Positions 35,211 to 43,533 of a stretch of 64,000 nt of DNA are shown one piece after another. Origin of the DNA: Candidatus Dormiibacterota bacterium (GTDB lineage: Bacteria; Chloroflexota; Dormibacteria; Aeolococcales; Bog-877); contig DAHVDN010000003.1 in NCBI GenBank assembly GCA_027313505.1, positions 20,721 to 84,720 of the forward strand, read 5' to 3'. The notes below the pieces were generated by a model. It worked only from the letters and a program-made list of their open reading frames with translations, searched no databases and was not told where the DNA came from. How positions within the stretch are numbered: position 1 is the first letter of the stretch; each line of letters opens with the position of its first letter. The position numbers were made by a program, and so were the translations under genes.

Positions 35211-35904
35211 ACTGGCCCCGTCAATCCTGGCTGCGGATTTTGCCCACCTGGGCGCGCAGCTGGCGGCCTGCGAGCTCGCGGGCGCCGACCGCATCCACAT
35301 CGACGTCATGGACAACCACTTTGTACCCAACCTCACCATGGGGCCGGAGGTGGCCGCGGCCTGCCGACGGAGCACCAAACTGACCTTGGAGGCGCACCTG
35401 ATGGTCGAGAACCCGGACTCGATCATCCCCGCCTTCCTGGCGGCGGGTGTGGAACTAGTCACGGTGCATTTTGAGGCCTGCCGGCAACTTCATCGCACGA
35501 TCACGGTAATCCGCCAGGGAGGAGGACAAGCTGGAGTTGGTATCAACCCGGCCACTCCGGTTCACTTCCTGAGTCAGCTGATCGAAGAGGTCGACCTGGC
35601 ATTGGTCATGTCCGTGGACCCAGGATTCGGGGGCCAGGCGTTCCAACCCGCCGCGCTCGGTAAGCTGGCGGAGTTGAGAGAGATGATCGACCGCCGAGGT
35701 CTGACCTGCGACCTGGAGGTCGATGGTGGGGTCGACGCCGACAATGCCCGCGCCTGCGTCGATGCCGGCGCCTCCATCTTGGTAGCAGGTACGTCAGTCT
35801 TCAGGGCGCCCGGCGGGATCGCCGCCGGAGTCGGTTGCATCCTGAGTCAGATGGGGCAGCCGGCCCCCAAATCCACCGCAACCCCAACCGCCCGTCCCGG
35901 GTGA
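35203..35904 (+). CDS. rpe: Ribulose-phosphate 3-epimerase
   Basis: Interconverts ribulose 5-phosphate and xylulose 5-phosphate. TIM-barrel motifs in order: APSILAADFAHLG, HIDVMDNHFVPNLTMG (metal Asp/His), LEAHLMVENPD, MSVDPGFGGQAF and LEVDGGVDADNA with the second catalytic aspartate. Length is 233 residues with a short proline/alanine-rich tail. ATG 35203 overlaps the end of pgl, so the two are translationally coupled. Confidence 0.96.
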   Translation: MAELAPSILAADFAHLGAQLAACELAGADRIHIDVMDNHFVPNLTMGPEVAAACRRSTKLTLEAHLMVENPDSIIPAFLAAGVELVTVHFEACRQLHRTITVIRQGGGQAGVGINPATPVHFLSQLIEEVDLALVMSVDPGFGGQAFQPAALGKLAELREMIDRRGLTCDLEVDGGVDADNARACVDAGASILVAGTSVFRAPGGIAAGVGCILSQMGQPAPKSTATPTARPG

Positions 35905-35931
35905 GTAAAACTCGAGGAGGTCAATCCCCGC

Positions 35932-36609
35932 ATGTCCCGTTCTCCGCTTGTCGTTCCGGAACATCCCGAACTTCCACCCGACGTTCGGCAGGTGTATGTG
36001 GAGGTCGATCGGAAGTTTGGTGTGTTCATACTTCCGCAACTCCAACAGCTAGCTGCTGAGGAAGCCTCGGCGCGCCTCCTGGCTCGGGGGGCCGAGTTGG
36101 CCGAGCGCGCGGCAGCCGGCCAGCACTCGGAGCTCGCCGCAGAGTATCGGGCACTACTGGAGGGGGCCCAGCGGGAGTTGAGGGACGCCCGTACCCTCGA
36201 GGTGGCGAGAGGCAGTGCGACTCGCCAAGAGAGACAGCGCACCGCCCGCCTCGATGCAGCGTTGGTAGTCGCGAAGACGCGTCTGCCCGGTGGCCGGATG
36301 ACCCGGCTGGAGGCGCGCTTGGCCGAGATGAATGGAGATGCGGGAGGTGACGAGACGGTGGCCCTGATCGAGGGGGCGGTCTTGGAGTGGGAGCGCCTCA
36401 GCCAGACCAGGCAGGCCAGAGAGGCAGATCGACTGGCCGACCAGGCCCATATGCCAGTCCGGCCGCGCCATACCGAAACATCCCGCAGCCGCAAGGCTCG
36501 GAGAGATCAGGCTCGCATCATCGAACTGGCCCGGGCCTTTGCCCTGGACAATCAGCCGACGGGGGCGGGGGGAGAGCGGCTCCCGACGGCCCCCAGTCCG
36601 GCTCAGTGA
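35932..36609 (+). CDS. Hypothetical helical protein
   Basis: I do not recognise this 225-residue protein. It is mostly charged and helical, with alanine/arginine/glutamate-rich stretches (about 40-160) suggesting coiled coil, no membrane segment and no cysteine. GAGGAGG lies about 13 bases ahead of ATG 35932. Codon use looks like that of its neighbours. Its last seven bases overlap the end of the convergent gene at 36603, also an uncharacterised helical protein. Confidence 0.6.
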   Translation: MSRSPLVVPEHPELPPDVRQVYVEVDRKFGVFILPQLQQLAAEEASARLLARGAELAERAAAGQHSELAAEYRALLEGAQRELRDARTLEVARGSATRQERQRTARLDAALVVAKTRLPGGRMTRLEARLAEMNGDAGGDETVALIEGAVLEWERLSQTRQAREADRLADQAHMPVRPRHTETSRSRKARRDQARIIELARAFALDNQPTGAGGERLPTAPSPAQ

Positions 36610-37010
36610 CGAGAGGCTTCCAGCTCCAGGGCTTCGCCCTCCTCAGCTTCGATGGTCACCCAGTCAGGCTGGCCCAATAGACGGCTGACCTCGACCATGA
36701 TTCGACCCTGAGCGTCGAACACCGCATCCTGGACCCTGTCGATGCTCGGTCGACTCGAGGCCACCACCTGGGCCAAATCGGGATCGCCCTGCGCGACCTC
36801 GGCGTGTCGGAGCTCCTCGGTTATGGCCGGGGGCACCACCCGGCGCTCTCGGATGCGGGCGTCCTCCAGATCTGCCAGTACGCGATCCAAGTGTTCCAAA
36901 TGGGAGCGGTACTTGCGCAGCGTCCTGGTCCTGGAGAGTCCCTCGTGCTGCCGACGCAGAATGTCGCGGCGGGTGACCCGGTACCGGTTGTCTCGCTCTG
37001 TGATCATCAT
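36603..37010 (-). CDS. Hypothetical small helical protein
   Basis: A 135-residue unknown protein. The first half is strongly basic and helical (ILRRQHEGLSRTRTLRKYRS, HLEHLDRVLADLED), consistent with a short coiled coil; the second half is acidic and ends EEGEALELEASRH. There is no cysteine or membrane segment. I use ATG 37010, with GAGG upstream; a second ATG follows directly. A good sigma-70-type promoter lies at 37168-37196 on the same strand, which supports expression. It converges with the unknown gene at 35932. Confidence 0.6.
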   Translation of the reverse strand: MMITERDNRYRVTRRDILRRQHEGLSRTRTLRKYRSHLEHLDRVLADLEDARIRERRVVPPAITEELRHAEVAQGDPDLAQVVASSRPSIDRVQDAVFDAQGRIMVEVSRLLGQPDWVTIEAEEGEALELEASRH

Positions 37011-37167
37011 CTTGGAGAGTCCTCTAGGCGCGTGAGTCCACGTGCTTCCTATTCCGGCGTGCCCCGCGTTGCTCGGGTACCCGATGTCCGACGGCGATAG
37101 ACGCAACCGGGTTACCCGGTGCTCCCCATCACCTGGCAGCTCCGCTCACCGCGGCTGCTCTGGGAAA

Positions 37168-37196
37168 AGTATACCCCGGGACGGCAAATATTCCAA
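37168..37196 (-). promoter_or_regulatory. Sigma-70-type promoter for the 36603 gene
   Basis: On the minus strand TTGGAA (37196-37191) and TATACT (37173-37168) are separated by exactly 17 bases. It is the best-formed promoter in the window and gives a leader of about 150 bases before ATG 37010. Confidence 0.6.
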
Positions 37197-37288
37197 CCCC
37201 CAAATCCGACCAATTTCTTGACCCGGGCCGGATGAATTGATCTGCAAGGAGCGGCTGAAGGGAAATTGGGGGCTTCGACCCTCAATCG

Positions 37289-37318
37289 TTAAGTCCGGAC
37301 TAAGGCAGTGAGCTGCCT
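37289..37318 (+). promoter_or_regulatory. Candidate operator upstream of the pdh operon
   Basis: A perfect 10-base palindrome AGTCCGGACT (37292-37301), flanked by TTA and AA, is followed directly by a hairpin AGGCAG-TGAG-CTGCCT (37303-37318). Both lie 35-60 bases before the -35 of pdhA, a typical position for regulator binding. Confidence 0.4.
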
Positions 37319-37353
37319 GTCGGTGGCACGAGGGTGACGCTATGGTCTCGGAA

Positions 37354-37381
37354 TTGGGATCCGGGGCGGGAGCTGTAAACT
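37354..37381 (+). promoter_or_regulatory. Promoter of the pdh operon, leaderless layout
   Basis: TTGGGA (37354-37359), 16-base spacer, TAAACT (37376-37381), then six bases to GTG 37388. Transcription is predicted to begin on the G of the start codon. Confidence 0.6.
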
Positions 37382-37387
37382 AGACCC

Positions 37388-38506
37388 GTGGCAACGACAT
37401 CCCGAGTGACCCGGGCACGTTCCAAGCCGGCGGCTAAGCGGTCAGCCGCGGAGCTCCCATTTGGACTTAGTCCCCAGGATTGCCGGGACATGTACAGGCG
37501 CATGGTCCAGATCCGCCACTTTGAAGATCACGCCGCTGAGGCATACGCTCAGGCGAAGGTGGGGGGGTTCCTTCATCTTTACATCGGGGAAGAGGCGGTA
37601 GCGGTAGGCGCCCTGGCGGCGGCTCACCCAAACGACCATGTTTTGGGGCACTATCGGGATCACGGCTACGCCTTGGCGCGGGGGTGCGACCCGAAGCGAT
37701 GCATGGCGGAGCTCTTCGGCCGGGAGACTGGCCTTTGCCACGGACGCGGGGGGTCGATGCACCTGGCCGAGGCGTCGCGGAACTTCTGGGGAGGCTACGC
37801 GATCGTCGGTTCGCACATTCCGATCGGCGCGGGCATGGCCTACGCGATGCAGTACCTCCAGCGCGAGCAGGTCGTGTTGGACTTTTTTGGTGACGGTGCC
37901 ACCGGGAACGGGATCTTCCACGAGGGGCTGAACATGGCAGCTCTCTGGGACCTCCCTGTCGTTTTCATTTGCGAGAACAACCTGTATGGAATGGGTGCCA
38001 CCCTGGCCGAGGAGTCGCCGGTAAAGGACATGATCATCAAAGCTGAGGGATACACCATGCCGTCTTTGCAGTGCGACGGCATGGACGTTCTCTCCGTGTA
38101 CGAGGCGGTGCAGAAGGCAACCGAGCATTGTCGGAGCGGCAAGGGTCCGTTCTTTGTGGAGGCCCTCACCTACAGGTTCCGCGGCCATTCGATGGCCGAC
38201 CCGGAACTGTATCGCGATAAGGAAGAGGTGAGGCGCTGGCGGGCGCTCGATCCGATCCCACGGTTTGGACAATTCTGCGTGGACCGGAGAATTTGTAGCG
38301 AGCAGGAGCTGGCGCAAGTAGCCGAGGATGTGGAGCAGGAGATGTTGGAAGCGGTGCGTTTCGCCGGCAGCTCACCCTGGCCGGACCCCTCGACGATTGA
38401 CAAGTGGATCTATGCCAAGCCCATCGCCACCGACGGTGATGCTGTTGTAGAGCAGCCAGCTTCCGCCGAAGTCGGGGCCGTCCACGGCGCCGAAGCAGCT
38501 CGGTGA
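37388..38506 (+). CDS. pdhA: 2-oxoacid (pyruvate) dehydrogenase E1 alpha subunit
   Basis: Thiamine-diphosphate-dependent decarboxylase subunit, 372 residues. The cofactor motif runs from FFGDGATGNGIFHE to VFICENN. The phosphorylation-loop-like YRFRGHSMADPELY is near 260-280, and GGSMHLAE is also typical. The N-terminus carries a basic extension of about 25 residues. GTG 37388 has no Shine-Dalgarno but sits six bases after TAAACT, so the mRNA is probably leaderless. The end overlaps the E1 beta gene. Pyruvate is the likely substrate; acetoin or branched-chain 2-oxoacids are possible. Confidence 0.92.
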   Translation: MATTSRVTRARSKPAAKRSAAELPFGLSPQDCRDMYRRMVQIRHFEDHAAEAYAQAKVGGFLHLYIGEEAVAVGALAAAHPNDHVLGHYRDHGYALARGCDPKRCMAELFGRETGLCHGRGGSMHLAEASRNFWGGYAIVGSHIPIGAGMAYAMQYLQREQVVLDFFGDGATGNGIFHEGLNMAALWDLPVVFICENNLYGMGATLAEESPVKDMIIKAEGYTMPSLQCDGMDVLSVYEAVQKATEHCRSGKGPFFVEALTYRFRGHSMADPELYRDKEEVRRWRALDPIPRFGQFCVDRRICSEQELAQVAEDVEQEMLEAVRFAGSSPWPDPSTIDKWIYAKPIATDGDAVVEQPASAEVGAVHGAEAAR

Positions 38507-39489
38507 CGATGGCTGAGGTCACCTACCGCGACGCGGTCCGAAGCGCGCTCCGCGAGGAGATGGAGCGTAACGATCGGATCATCCTTATGGGCGAGAGCAT
38601 CACCGGTTACGGGGGCTCGTACGCCGTGACCAAGGGGCTGGTCGATGAATTCGGTCCCAAGCGTGTGATGGAGACCCCAATCGCCGAGGCTGGGATCGTC
38701 GGTTTCGCTGTTGGGGCGGCGATGGGAGGGCTGATTCCGGTCGCTGAGCTGATGACCGTCAACTTCGCACTGCTGGCGCTTGACCAGATCGTCAACAGCG
38801 CCGCCAAATTCCACTATATGTTCGGCGGGCAGTTCTCGGTTCCGTTGGTGGTGCGCACGGTTTCGGGGTTCGGGCAGTTGGGGCCGACTCATTCGCAGAC
38901 CTTTGAAGGCTGGTTCGCCTCAGTTCCCGGACTCAAAGTGGTGATGCCCGCGACTCCGGCGGATGCCAAAGGGTTGCTGTTGGCATCGATGCGTGATCCA
39001 GATCCGGTCATTTTCATAGAGCACAGCCTGCTCTACAGCACCAGAGGTGAGGTGCCTGAAGGTCCGGCGGCAAGCGTGGAGGTGCCCATCGGCAAGGCCA
39101 GGGTGGCTCGCGAGGGGAGTGACGTCACCATTATTGGATACTCGAGAATGCTGCTTCAGGCCCTGCATGCGGCGGAGGTGCTAGATCGGGAGGACGGGAT
39201 CTCCTGTGAGGTCATCGACCTGCGCACACTGCGCCCTCTGGACTATCCGACATTGGTCAACTCTGTGCGCCGCACTCACCGTCTGGTGCTTTGCGGAGAG
39301 GATTGGCGCACCGGAGGTTTCGGCGGCAGCCTCCTCAGCGAACTTCAGGACCGGTGCTTTGACGACCTGGACGCCCCCATCCAGCGCGTAGCCATGCGAG
39401 ATGTGCCGCTGCCCTATTCTCGGGAGTTGGAGCGCACGCTGATCCCATCTAGTGAACATATCGTGGAAGCTGTCAGGCGACTGAGCTGA
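38503..39489 (+). CDS. pdhB: 2-oxoacid (pyruvate) dehydrogenase E1 beta subunit
   Basis: Partner of E1 alpha, 328 residues. Transketolase-like pyrimidine domain: MGESITGYGGSYAVTKGL, TPIAEAGIVGFAVGAAM, FGQLGPTHSQTFE; the C-terminal domain has VIDLRTLRPLD and EDWRTGGFGG. GTG 38503 overlaps the E1 alpha stop (GTGA); ATG 38509 is two codons on and gives the usual MAEVTYRDAV start. The stop overlaps the E2 ATG by one base. Confidence 0.93.
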   Translation: MTMAEVTYRDAVRSALREEMERNDRIILMGESITGYGGSYAVTKGLVDEFGPKRVMETPIAEAGIVGFAVGAAMGGLIPVAELMTVNFALLALDQIVNSAAKFHYMFGGQFSVPLVVRTVSGFGQLGPTHSQTFEGWFASVPGLKVVMPATPADAKGLLLASMRDPDPVIFIEHSLLYSTRGEVPEGPAASVEVPIGKARVAREGSDVTIIGYSRMLLQALHAAEVLDREDGISCEVIDLRTLRPLDYPTLVNSVRRTHRLVLCGEDWRTGGFGGSLLSELQDRCFDDLDAPIQRVAMRDVPLPYSRELERTLIPSSEHIVEAVRRLS

Positions 39490-40817
39490 TGGCCTACCAG
39501 GTCACCATGCCCCAGATGGGGTACGACATGACCGAGGGTGCTATCAATCGCTGGCTGGTCGAGGAAGGCTCCCAGGTTGAGCGCGGGGATGTCATCGCCT
39601 CCATCGCTACAGAGAAGGCGGACATAGATATCGAGGCGTACGCCAGTGGGATCCTCCGGAAGATTCTCGCCCAGCCCGGGGCGCGGATCCCGGTTGGCGG
39701 AGCCATCGCGATCATCGCGGATGCGGACGAGGACATCTCCTCAGTCGGGACCGATACCGCCCCGGCGCCGGAGGGCCGTCCCGTCGTCGAGGCCGCGGCG
39801 CAGGACTCTGCACCGGTCGAACTTCAGACCTCCGGCACAGCAGCTCGTGAGGCAGCCGGTTCGGAAGGTGTGCCTTTGCCGGATTGGGCCCACCGGCTCA
39901 ATCCGGAACTCGCCCTGCCAGAGGATCGGCCGGCGGTCGGACGGGTCAAGGCGAGCCCGCTTGCTCGCCGGCGGGCTCGCGAGCTTGGCATCGAGATCGC
40001 TCGGGTCAAGGGCAACGGGCCAGATGGCCGCATCACCGGAGAGGACGTTGAGGCGGTTGCCAGGTCCGGGGGCGTAGCCGTGGTCGCCAGCACACCTGCC
40101 GGCACGACCGCCAGGGTTGACCCAACCGACCCCAGTGAGCCGGTGAAGGTGAGCAGGATGCGGGAGGCTATCGCGCGCCGCATGTCCGAGGCCAACAGCA
40201 CGATCCCTCACTTCTATCTGACGACCCAGGTTGCGATGGAACAGCTGATGCGCCTCAGGCAGGACTTGAACGCTCTGGGCGATCCTGGGGTTCCGCGCTT
40301 CTCAGTTACCGACTTCATAATCCGGGCCATGGCGCTGACGCTTCAGCGTTATCCCCAATTGAACGCCGCCTATGTCGGGGGCGAGCTGCGCCGCTTTTTC
40401 TCCAGCAACATCGCGCTTGCGGTGGCGGTGCCCGACGGATTGGTCGCACCGACTCTTCGTTCGTGCGAGTCGCTGTCGTTCTCCGAGCTCGCGCGTCGGG
40501 CTCATGACCTGGCCTCCAGGGCGAAGAGCAACCGGCTACGCCCGGAGGAGATGGCTGGCGCCCACACCGCGATCAGCAACTTGGGGATGTTCGGCATCAA
40601 TCAGTTTGCAGCCATCGTCACCCCAGGCCAGGGCAGCGTCCTGGCCGTGGGCGAGGTCCGGGACGTCCCAGTTGTCAGGAGCGGGGCGCTGGAGGTGGGG
40701 AGCGTGATGGAGATGACTCTGTCAATAGACCACCGGGTCACTGACGGGGCGCAGGGGGCCGAAGCGCTCGGATACCTGCGGTGGTGCCTCGAACACCCTG
40801 CAGCCTGCTTGGTCTGA
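39489..40817 (+). CDS. pdhC: Dihydrolipoamide acyltransferase E2
   Basis: E2 core of the dehydrogenase complex, 442 residues. One lipoyl domain (1-78) with the lipoylated lysine in TEKADIDIE. An acidic/alanine-rich linker follows, then the peripheral-subunit-binding domain (about 150-190: ASPLARRRARELGI, GPDGRITGEDV), then the catalytic domain with the active site DHRVTDGAQGAEAL near the C-terminus. ATG 39489 overlaps the E1 beta stop. The single lipoyl domain is usual for this group. Confidence 0.94.
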   Translation: MAYQVTMPQMGYDMTEGAINRWLVEEGSQVERGDVIASIATEKADIDIEAYASGILRKILAQPGARIPVGGAIAIIADADEDISSVGTDTAPAPEGRPVVEAAAQDSAPVELQTSGTAAREAAGSEGVPLPDWAHRLNPELALPEDRPAVGRVKASPLARRRARELGIEIARVKGNGPDGRITGEDVEAVARSGGVAVVASTPAGTTARVDPTDPSEPVKVSRMREAIARRMSEANSTIPHFYLTTQVAMEQLMRLRQDLNALGDPGVPRFSVTDFIIRAMALTLQRYPQLNAAYVGGELRRFFSSNIALAVAVPDGLVAPTLRSCESLSFSELARRAHDLASRAKSNRLRPEEMAGAHTAISNLGMFGINQFAAIVTPGQGSVLAVGEVRDVPVVRSGALEVGSVMEMTLSIDHRVTDGAQGAEALGYLRWCLEHPAACLV

Positions 40818-40856
40818 CCGGACGCGGCGCCTACGGCAGGCTTTGAGGGAGTAACC

Positions 40857-42227
40857 ATGAAGGATCTTGCGATCATCGGCTCTGGGCCCGGTGGCTATGT
40901 GGCGGCCATTCGAGCGGCGCAATTGGGGATGGCGGTATCGCTAATCGAGGAGAGCGATACCCTCGGAGGAATCTGCCTCAATTGGGGATGCATCCCATCC
41001 AAGGCCCTGCTTCGCAATGCTGAGGTTCTCCGCCTTGTCCAAGAAGCTGACCGGTTCGGCATTACCACCGGGGAGGTGCGGGCGGATTTCGGTGCCGCGA
41101 TCGTGCGCAGCCGAGAGGTGGTGAGCAAGCTGGTGAACGGCGTCGCCTTCCTGATGCGAAAGAACGGGGTGGAGGTAGTCCACGGCCGGGGGCGCATCCT
41201 CTCCGAGCAGACGATCGGGATAGAGCCCTCGGGGCAGACGGTTGCCGCCTCGCAGATAATCGTCGCGACTGGTGCGCGACCCAAGGTACTACCCGGTCTT
41301 GTCCCCGATGGGCGCACCGTCTTCACCTACCGCGAAGCGTTGGAGATGCGCCAGCTACCGTCCAGCTGCATCATCGTCGGAGGAGGGGCCATCGGAGCGG
41401 AATTTGCCTATGTCTACTCCTCCTATGGAGTTGGGGTTACGATCGTTGAGGCCCTGCCCCGGATCCTCCCCCAGGAGGACGAGGAGGTCTCGAAGGAGGT
41501 GACCAGGCAGTTCGAGCGGCGGCGCATCGCCATCAAAGCAGGCAGCTTGATCCAACGTTCGGAGCGTGGGGGGGCGGGGTGGCGGCTGCATCTTGAAAGC
41601 GGTGAGACGGTGGAAGCGGAGATGGTACTAACCGCAACCGGGGTGCAGGCGAACTTGGAGAACGTAGGGTTGGAGGAAATGGGAGTGGTGGTAGAGGGGG
41701 GCTTCATCAAGGTGGACCCGCACCTTCGCACCAATGTTCCTGGGGTTTTCGCCATCGGTGACGTCATCGGCGCTCCGCTGCTGGCACATGCGGCCAGCGC
41801 TGAGGGAGTCATCGCGGTAGAGACCGCCGCTGGTAGAGACGTTGCGCCCCTGGACAAAGAACTGGTTCCGAGGTGCACCTACTGTCAGCCGCAGGTGGCG
41901 TCGACAGGGCTGACCGAACAGCAGGCTAAGGATCGGGGGTACCAGGTCAGGACTGGCAAGTTCCCCTTTAGCGCCAGCGGCAAGGCCATTGCCATGGGCG
42001 AGACCGCTGGCTTTGTCAAGACGGTAGTGGACGGGGCCACGGGCAGACTGTTGGGCACCCACGCCGTCGGGCCCGAAGTGACCGAGTTGCTTCCGGAGAT
42101 GGTCATGGCGGCGTGGTCGGGCGTTCGTGCGGATCAGTTCGAAGCGCTGGTACACGCTCATCCAACCCTGAGCGAGGCACTGAAGGAGGCTGCTCTAGCG
42201 GCGGAGGGGGCGGCGATCCACATCTGA
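40857..42227 (+). CDS. lpd: Dihydrolipoyl dehydrogenase E3
   Basis: FAD disulfide oxidoreductase regenerating oxidised lipoamide, 456 residues. N-terminal FAD motif IIGSGPGGYVAAIRAAQ, redox disulfide GGICLNWGCIPSKALL, NAD motif IVGGGAIGAEFAYVY, second FAD motif VFAIGDVIGAPLLAH, and C-terminal HAHPTLSEAL with the active-site base. ATG 40857 has GAGGGAG upstream. Last gene of the E1a-E1b-E2-E3 operon, which is therefore complete. Confidence 0.95.
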   Translation: MKDLAIIGSGPGGYVAAIRAAQLGMAVSLIEESDTLGGICLNWGCIPSKALLRNAEVLRLVQEADRFGITTGEVRADFGAAIVRSREVVSKLVNGVAFLMRKNGVEVVHGRGRILSEQTIGIEPSGQTVAASQIIVATGARPKVLPGLVPDGRTVFTYREALEMRQLPSSCIIVGGGAIGAEFAYVYSSYGVGVTIVEALPRILPQEDEEVSKEVTRQFERRRIAIKAGSLIQRSERGGAGWRLHLESGETVEAEMVLTATGVQANLENVGLEEMGVVVEGGFIKVDPHLRTNVPGVFAIGDVIGAPLLAHAASAEGVIAVETAAGRDVAPLDKELVPRCTYCQPQVASTGLTEQQAKDRGYQVRTGKFPFSASGKAIAMGETAGFVKTVVDGATGRLLGTHAVGPEVTELLPEMVMAAWSGVRADQFEALVHAHPTLSEALKEAALAAEGAAIHI

Positions 42228-42298
42228 TGCCCGGCCACGTCCCAGGTGGCACCGCATCCCTACTCGGCGGCCGGGGGTTACGAGCTGGGGGTTCCCGC

Positions 42299-42970
42299 TC
42301 AAAGGCCGGTTATGCGAATCCCGGTGTGAGCTCGGTGCATTCGGTTGAGGCGCAACAGCAAAGGGGTGATGGTCTCGCTGAGGCCGGCTGACTGCAGTCC
42401 GCCGATATCGACCGGCCGCAGGCCGGGGATGCACCGGATCAGGGAGTTCACGCGCTCCTTCGCGTTCGGATCCTCACCGCTGACCAGAACGTCCTCATCC
42501 ATCCCCTCGGCCAACTTCAAGAGCCCGCTGGCGGAGACGGTGTGAAAGGCACCTACGACTGGGGCGGCTGGACACAGCTGGCCCACCTCGGCGGTCGCCG
42601 AGCCTGCGGCCGGCGAGAAGGGAGATGCGAGGCCGCCGTTGAACACCATGGGCACGGCAGTCGATACCAGGACCTTCCCCTCATCTAGACCCCTGAGGCT
42701 GGACAGCTGATCTGCGAGGGCCTCATAGGGAACTGTGATGACGATCAGGGAGGCCAAGGTGACCGCGTCCTGGTTGGAGACGCCAATCACCTCCCCAGCT
42801 CCGTCCGCCCCTGCCTGCGGCAACTCACGGGCTATCTGGGCTGCCCGTTCGGCGTCTCTGGATCCAATGTAGATGCGGAGTCCCGCCCCTCCCAGGCGAG
42901 CAGCCAGCCCTCGTCCAAGCGGACCTGTCCCTCCGATCATCGCCACTGACTCAGTCGAGATGTCTGGCAC
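42299..42970 (-). CDS. npdG: F420-dependent NADP reductase (NpdG type)
   Basis: Transfers hydride between coenzyme F420 and NADP. The Rossmann motif GGTGPLGRGLAARL (13-26) followed by IYIGSRDAERA (NADP phosphate contact) is characteristic; VVGAFHTVSASGLL and the C-terminal ITPLLLRLN are also as in NpdG. Length is 223 residues. GTG 42970 has AAGGAG seven bases upstream. Its presence implies F420 in this organism, which narrows the lineage (known in Actinobacteria, Chloroflexota, archaea and a few others). No F420 biosynthesis gene is in the window. Confidence 0.82.
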   Translation of the reverse strand: MPDISTESVAMIGGTGPLGRGLAARLGGAGLRIYIGSRDAERAAQIARELPQAGADGAGEVIGVSNQDAVTLASLIVITVPYEALADQLSSLRGLDEGKVLVSTAVPMVFNGGLASPFSPAAGSATAEVGQLCPAAPVVGAFHTVSASGLLKLAEGMDEDVLVSGEDPNAKERVNSLIRCIPGLRPVDIGGLQSAGLSETITPLLLRLNRMHRAHTGIRITGL

Positions 42971-43019
42971 TGCTACGCTCCTTCGGGATCAGTGGGCACC
43001 GGTCGCCCCAACACCACCC

Positions 43020-43025
43020 TACGAT
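43020..43025 (+). promoter_or_regulatory. -10 hexamer TACGAT of the 43033 gene
   Basis: TACGAT seven bases before GTG 43033, no Shine-Dalgarno with usual spacing: leaderless layout. Confidence 0.35.
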
Positions 43026-43032
43026 ATCTGGA

Positions 43033-43533
43033 GTGGTAAACCTCAGCCCTTCAGGGTCACCCGGTTCATTGCCTCCAACGGAAGTCCCTTCCGGCACGGG
43101 AGCGGAGCTTCGCTGCCGCCTAGCCCCGGGTGTCTCCGCGACCTTGTTTGCCGCCGACCGTTTGGAACAGCTTCAGGGTGAATTCACTGCCTCGGGGGGG
43201 CAGGGGGAGATTGCCCCCCCTGGCAGCTGCCTGTTATTGCTGTGGCGAGATCCGGCCCGCCTACCTGACGGCTTCCAGCTCGCCCTGGAGGGCCTTACCG
43301 TGGAAAGCTCCACCCAGGCGTGGGACCTTCGTCTCGTGACTCAGGTGGGATGGGATGACCGGGAGGCGAACGGGGTCGCCATGGTGGCGCCGATCGGGTT
43401 CGCTCGGGTGGCCGGTGAGGCTTGGGAAGGCAGTGGACTGGTTCTCTATGGCCCCGGCCATGAGCATCTGGCGCAGCTTCCCATGGGTTGGCTGGCGGTT
43501 TTGTCCGCCACTACGGATGAGGGCGTGGGCTGA
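43033..43533 (+). CDS. Hypothetical protein preceding chelatase genes
   Basis: An unrecognised 166-residue protein. It is rich in leucine and glycine with an alternating pattern suggesting a beta-rich soluble fold; there is one clear cysteine pair region (LRCRL, GSCLLLLW), and no membrane helix. GTG 43033 starts seven bases after TACGAT. The stop at 43531-43533 overlaps the proposed CTG start of the ChlD-like gene and provides its Shine-Dalgarno, so the two are tightly coupled. It may assist the chelatase proteins; this is inference from position only. Confidence 0.55.
   Translation: MVNLSPSGSPGSLPPTEVPSGTGAELRCRLAPGVSATLFAADRLEQLQGEFTASGGQGEIAPPGSCLLLLWRDPARLPDGFQLALEGLTVESSTQAWDLRLVTQVGWDDREANGVAMVAPIGFARVAGEAWEGSGLVLYGPGHEHLAQLPMGWLAVLSATTDEGVG

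Noticed and set aside
37442..38317. 291-codon minus-strand frame
   Set aside because: Antisense to pdhA, which has unambiguous motifs.
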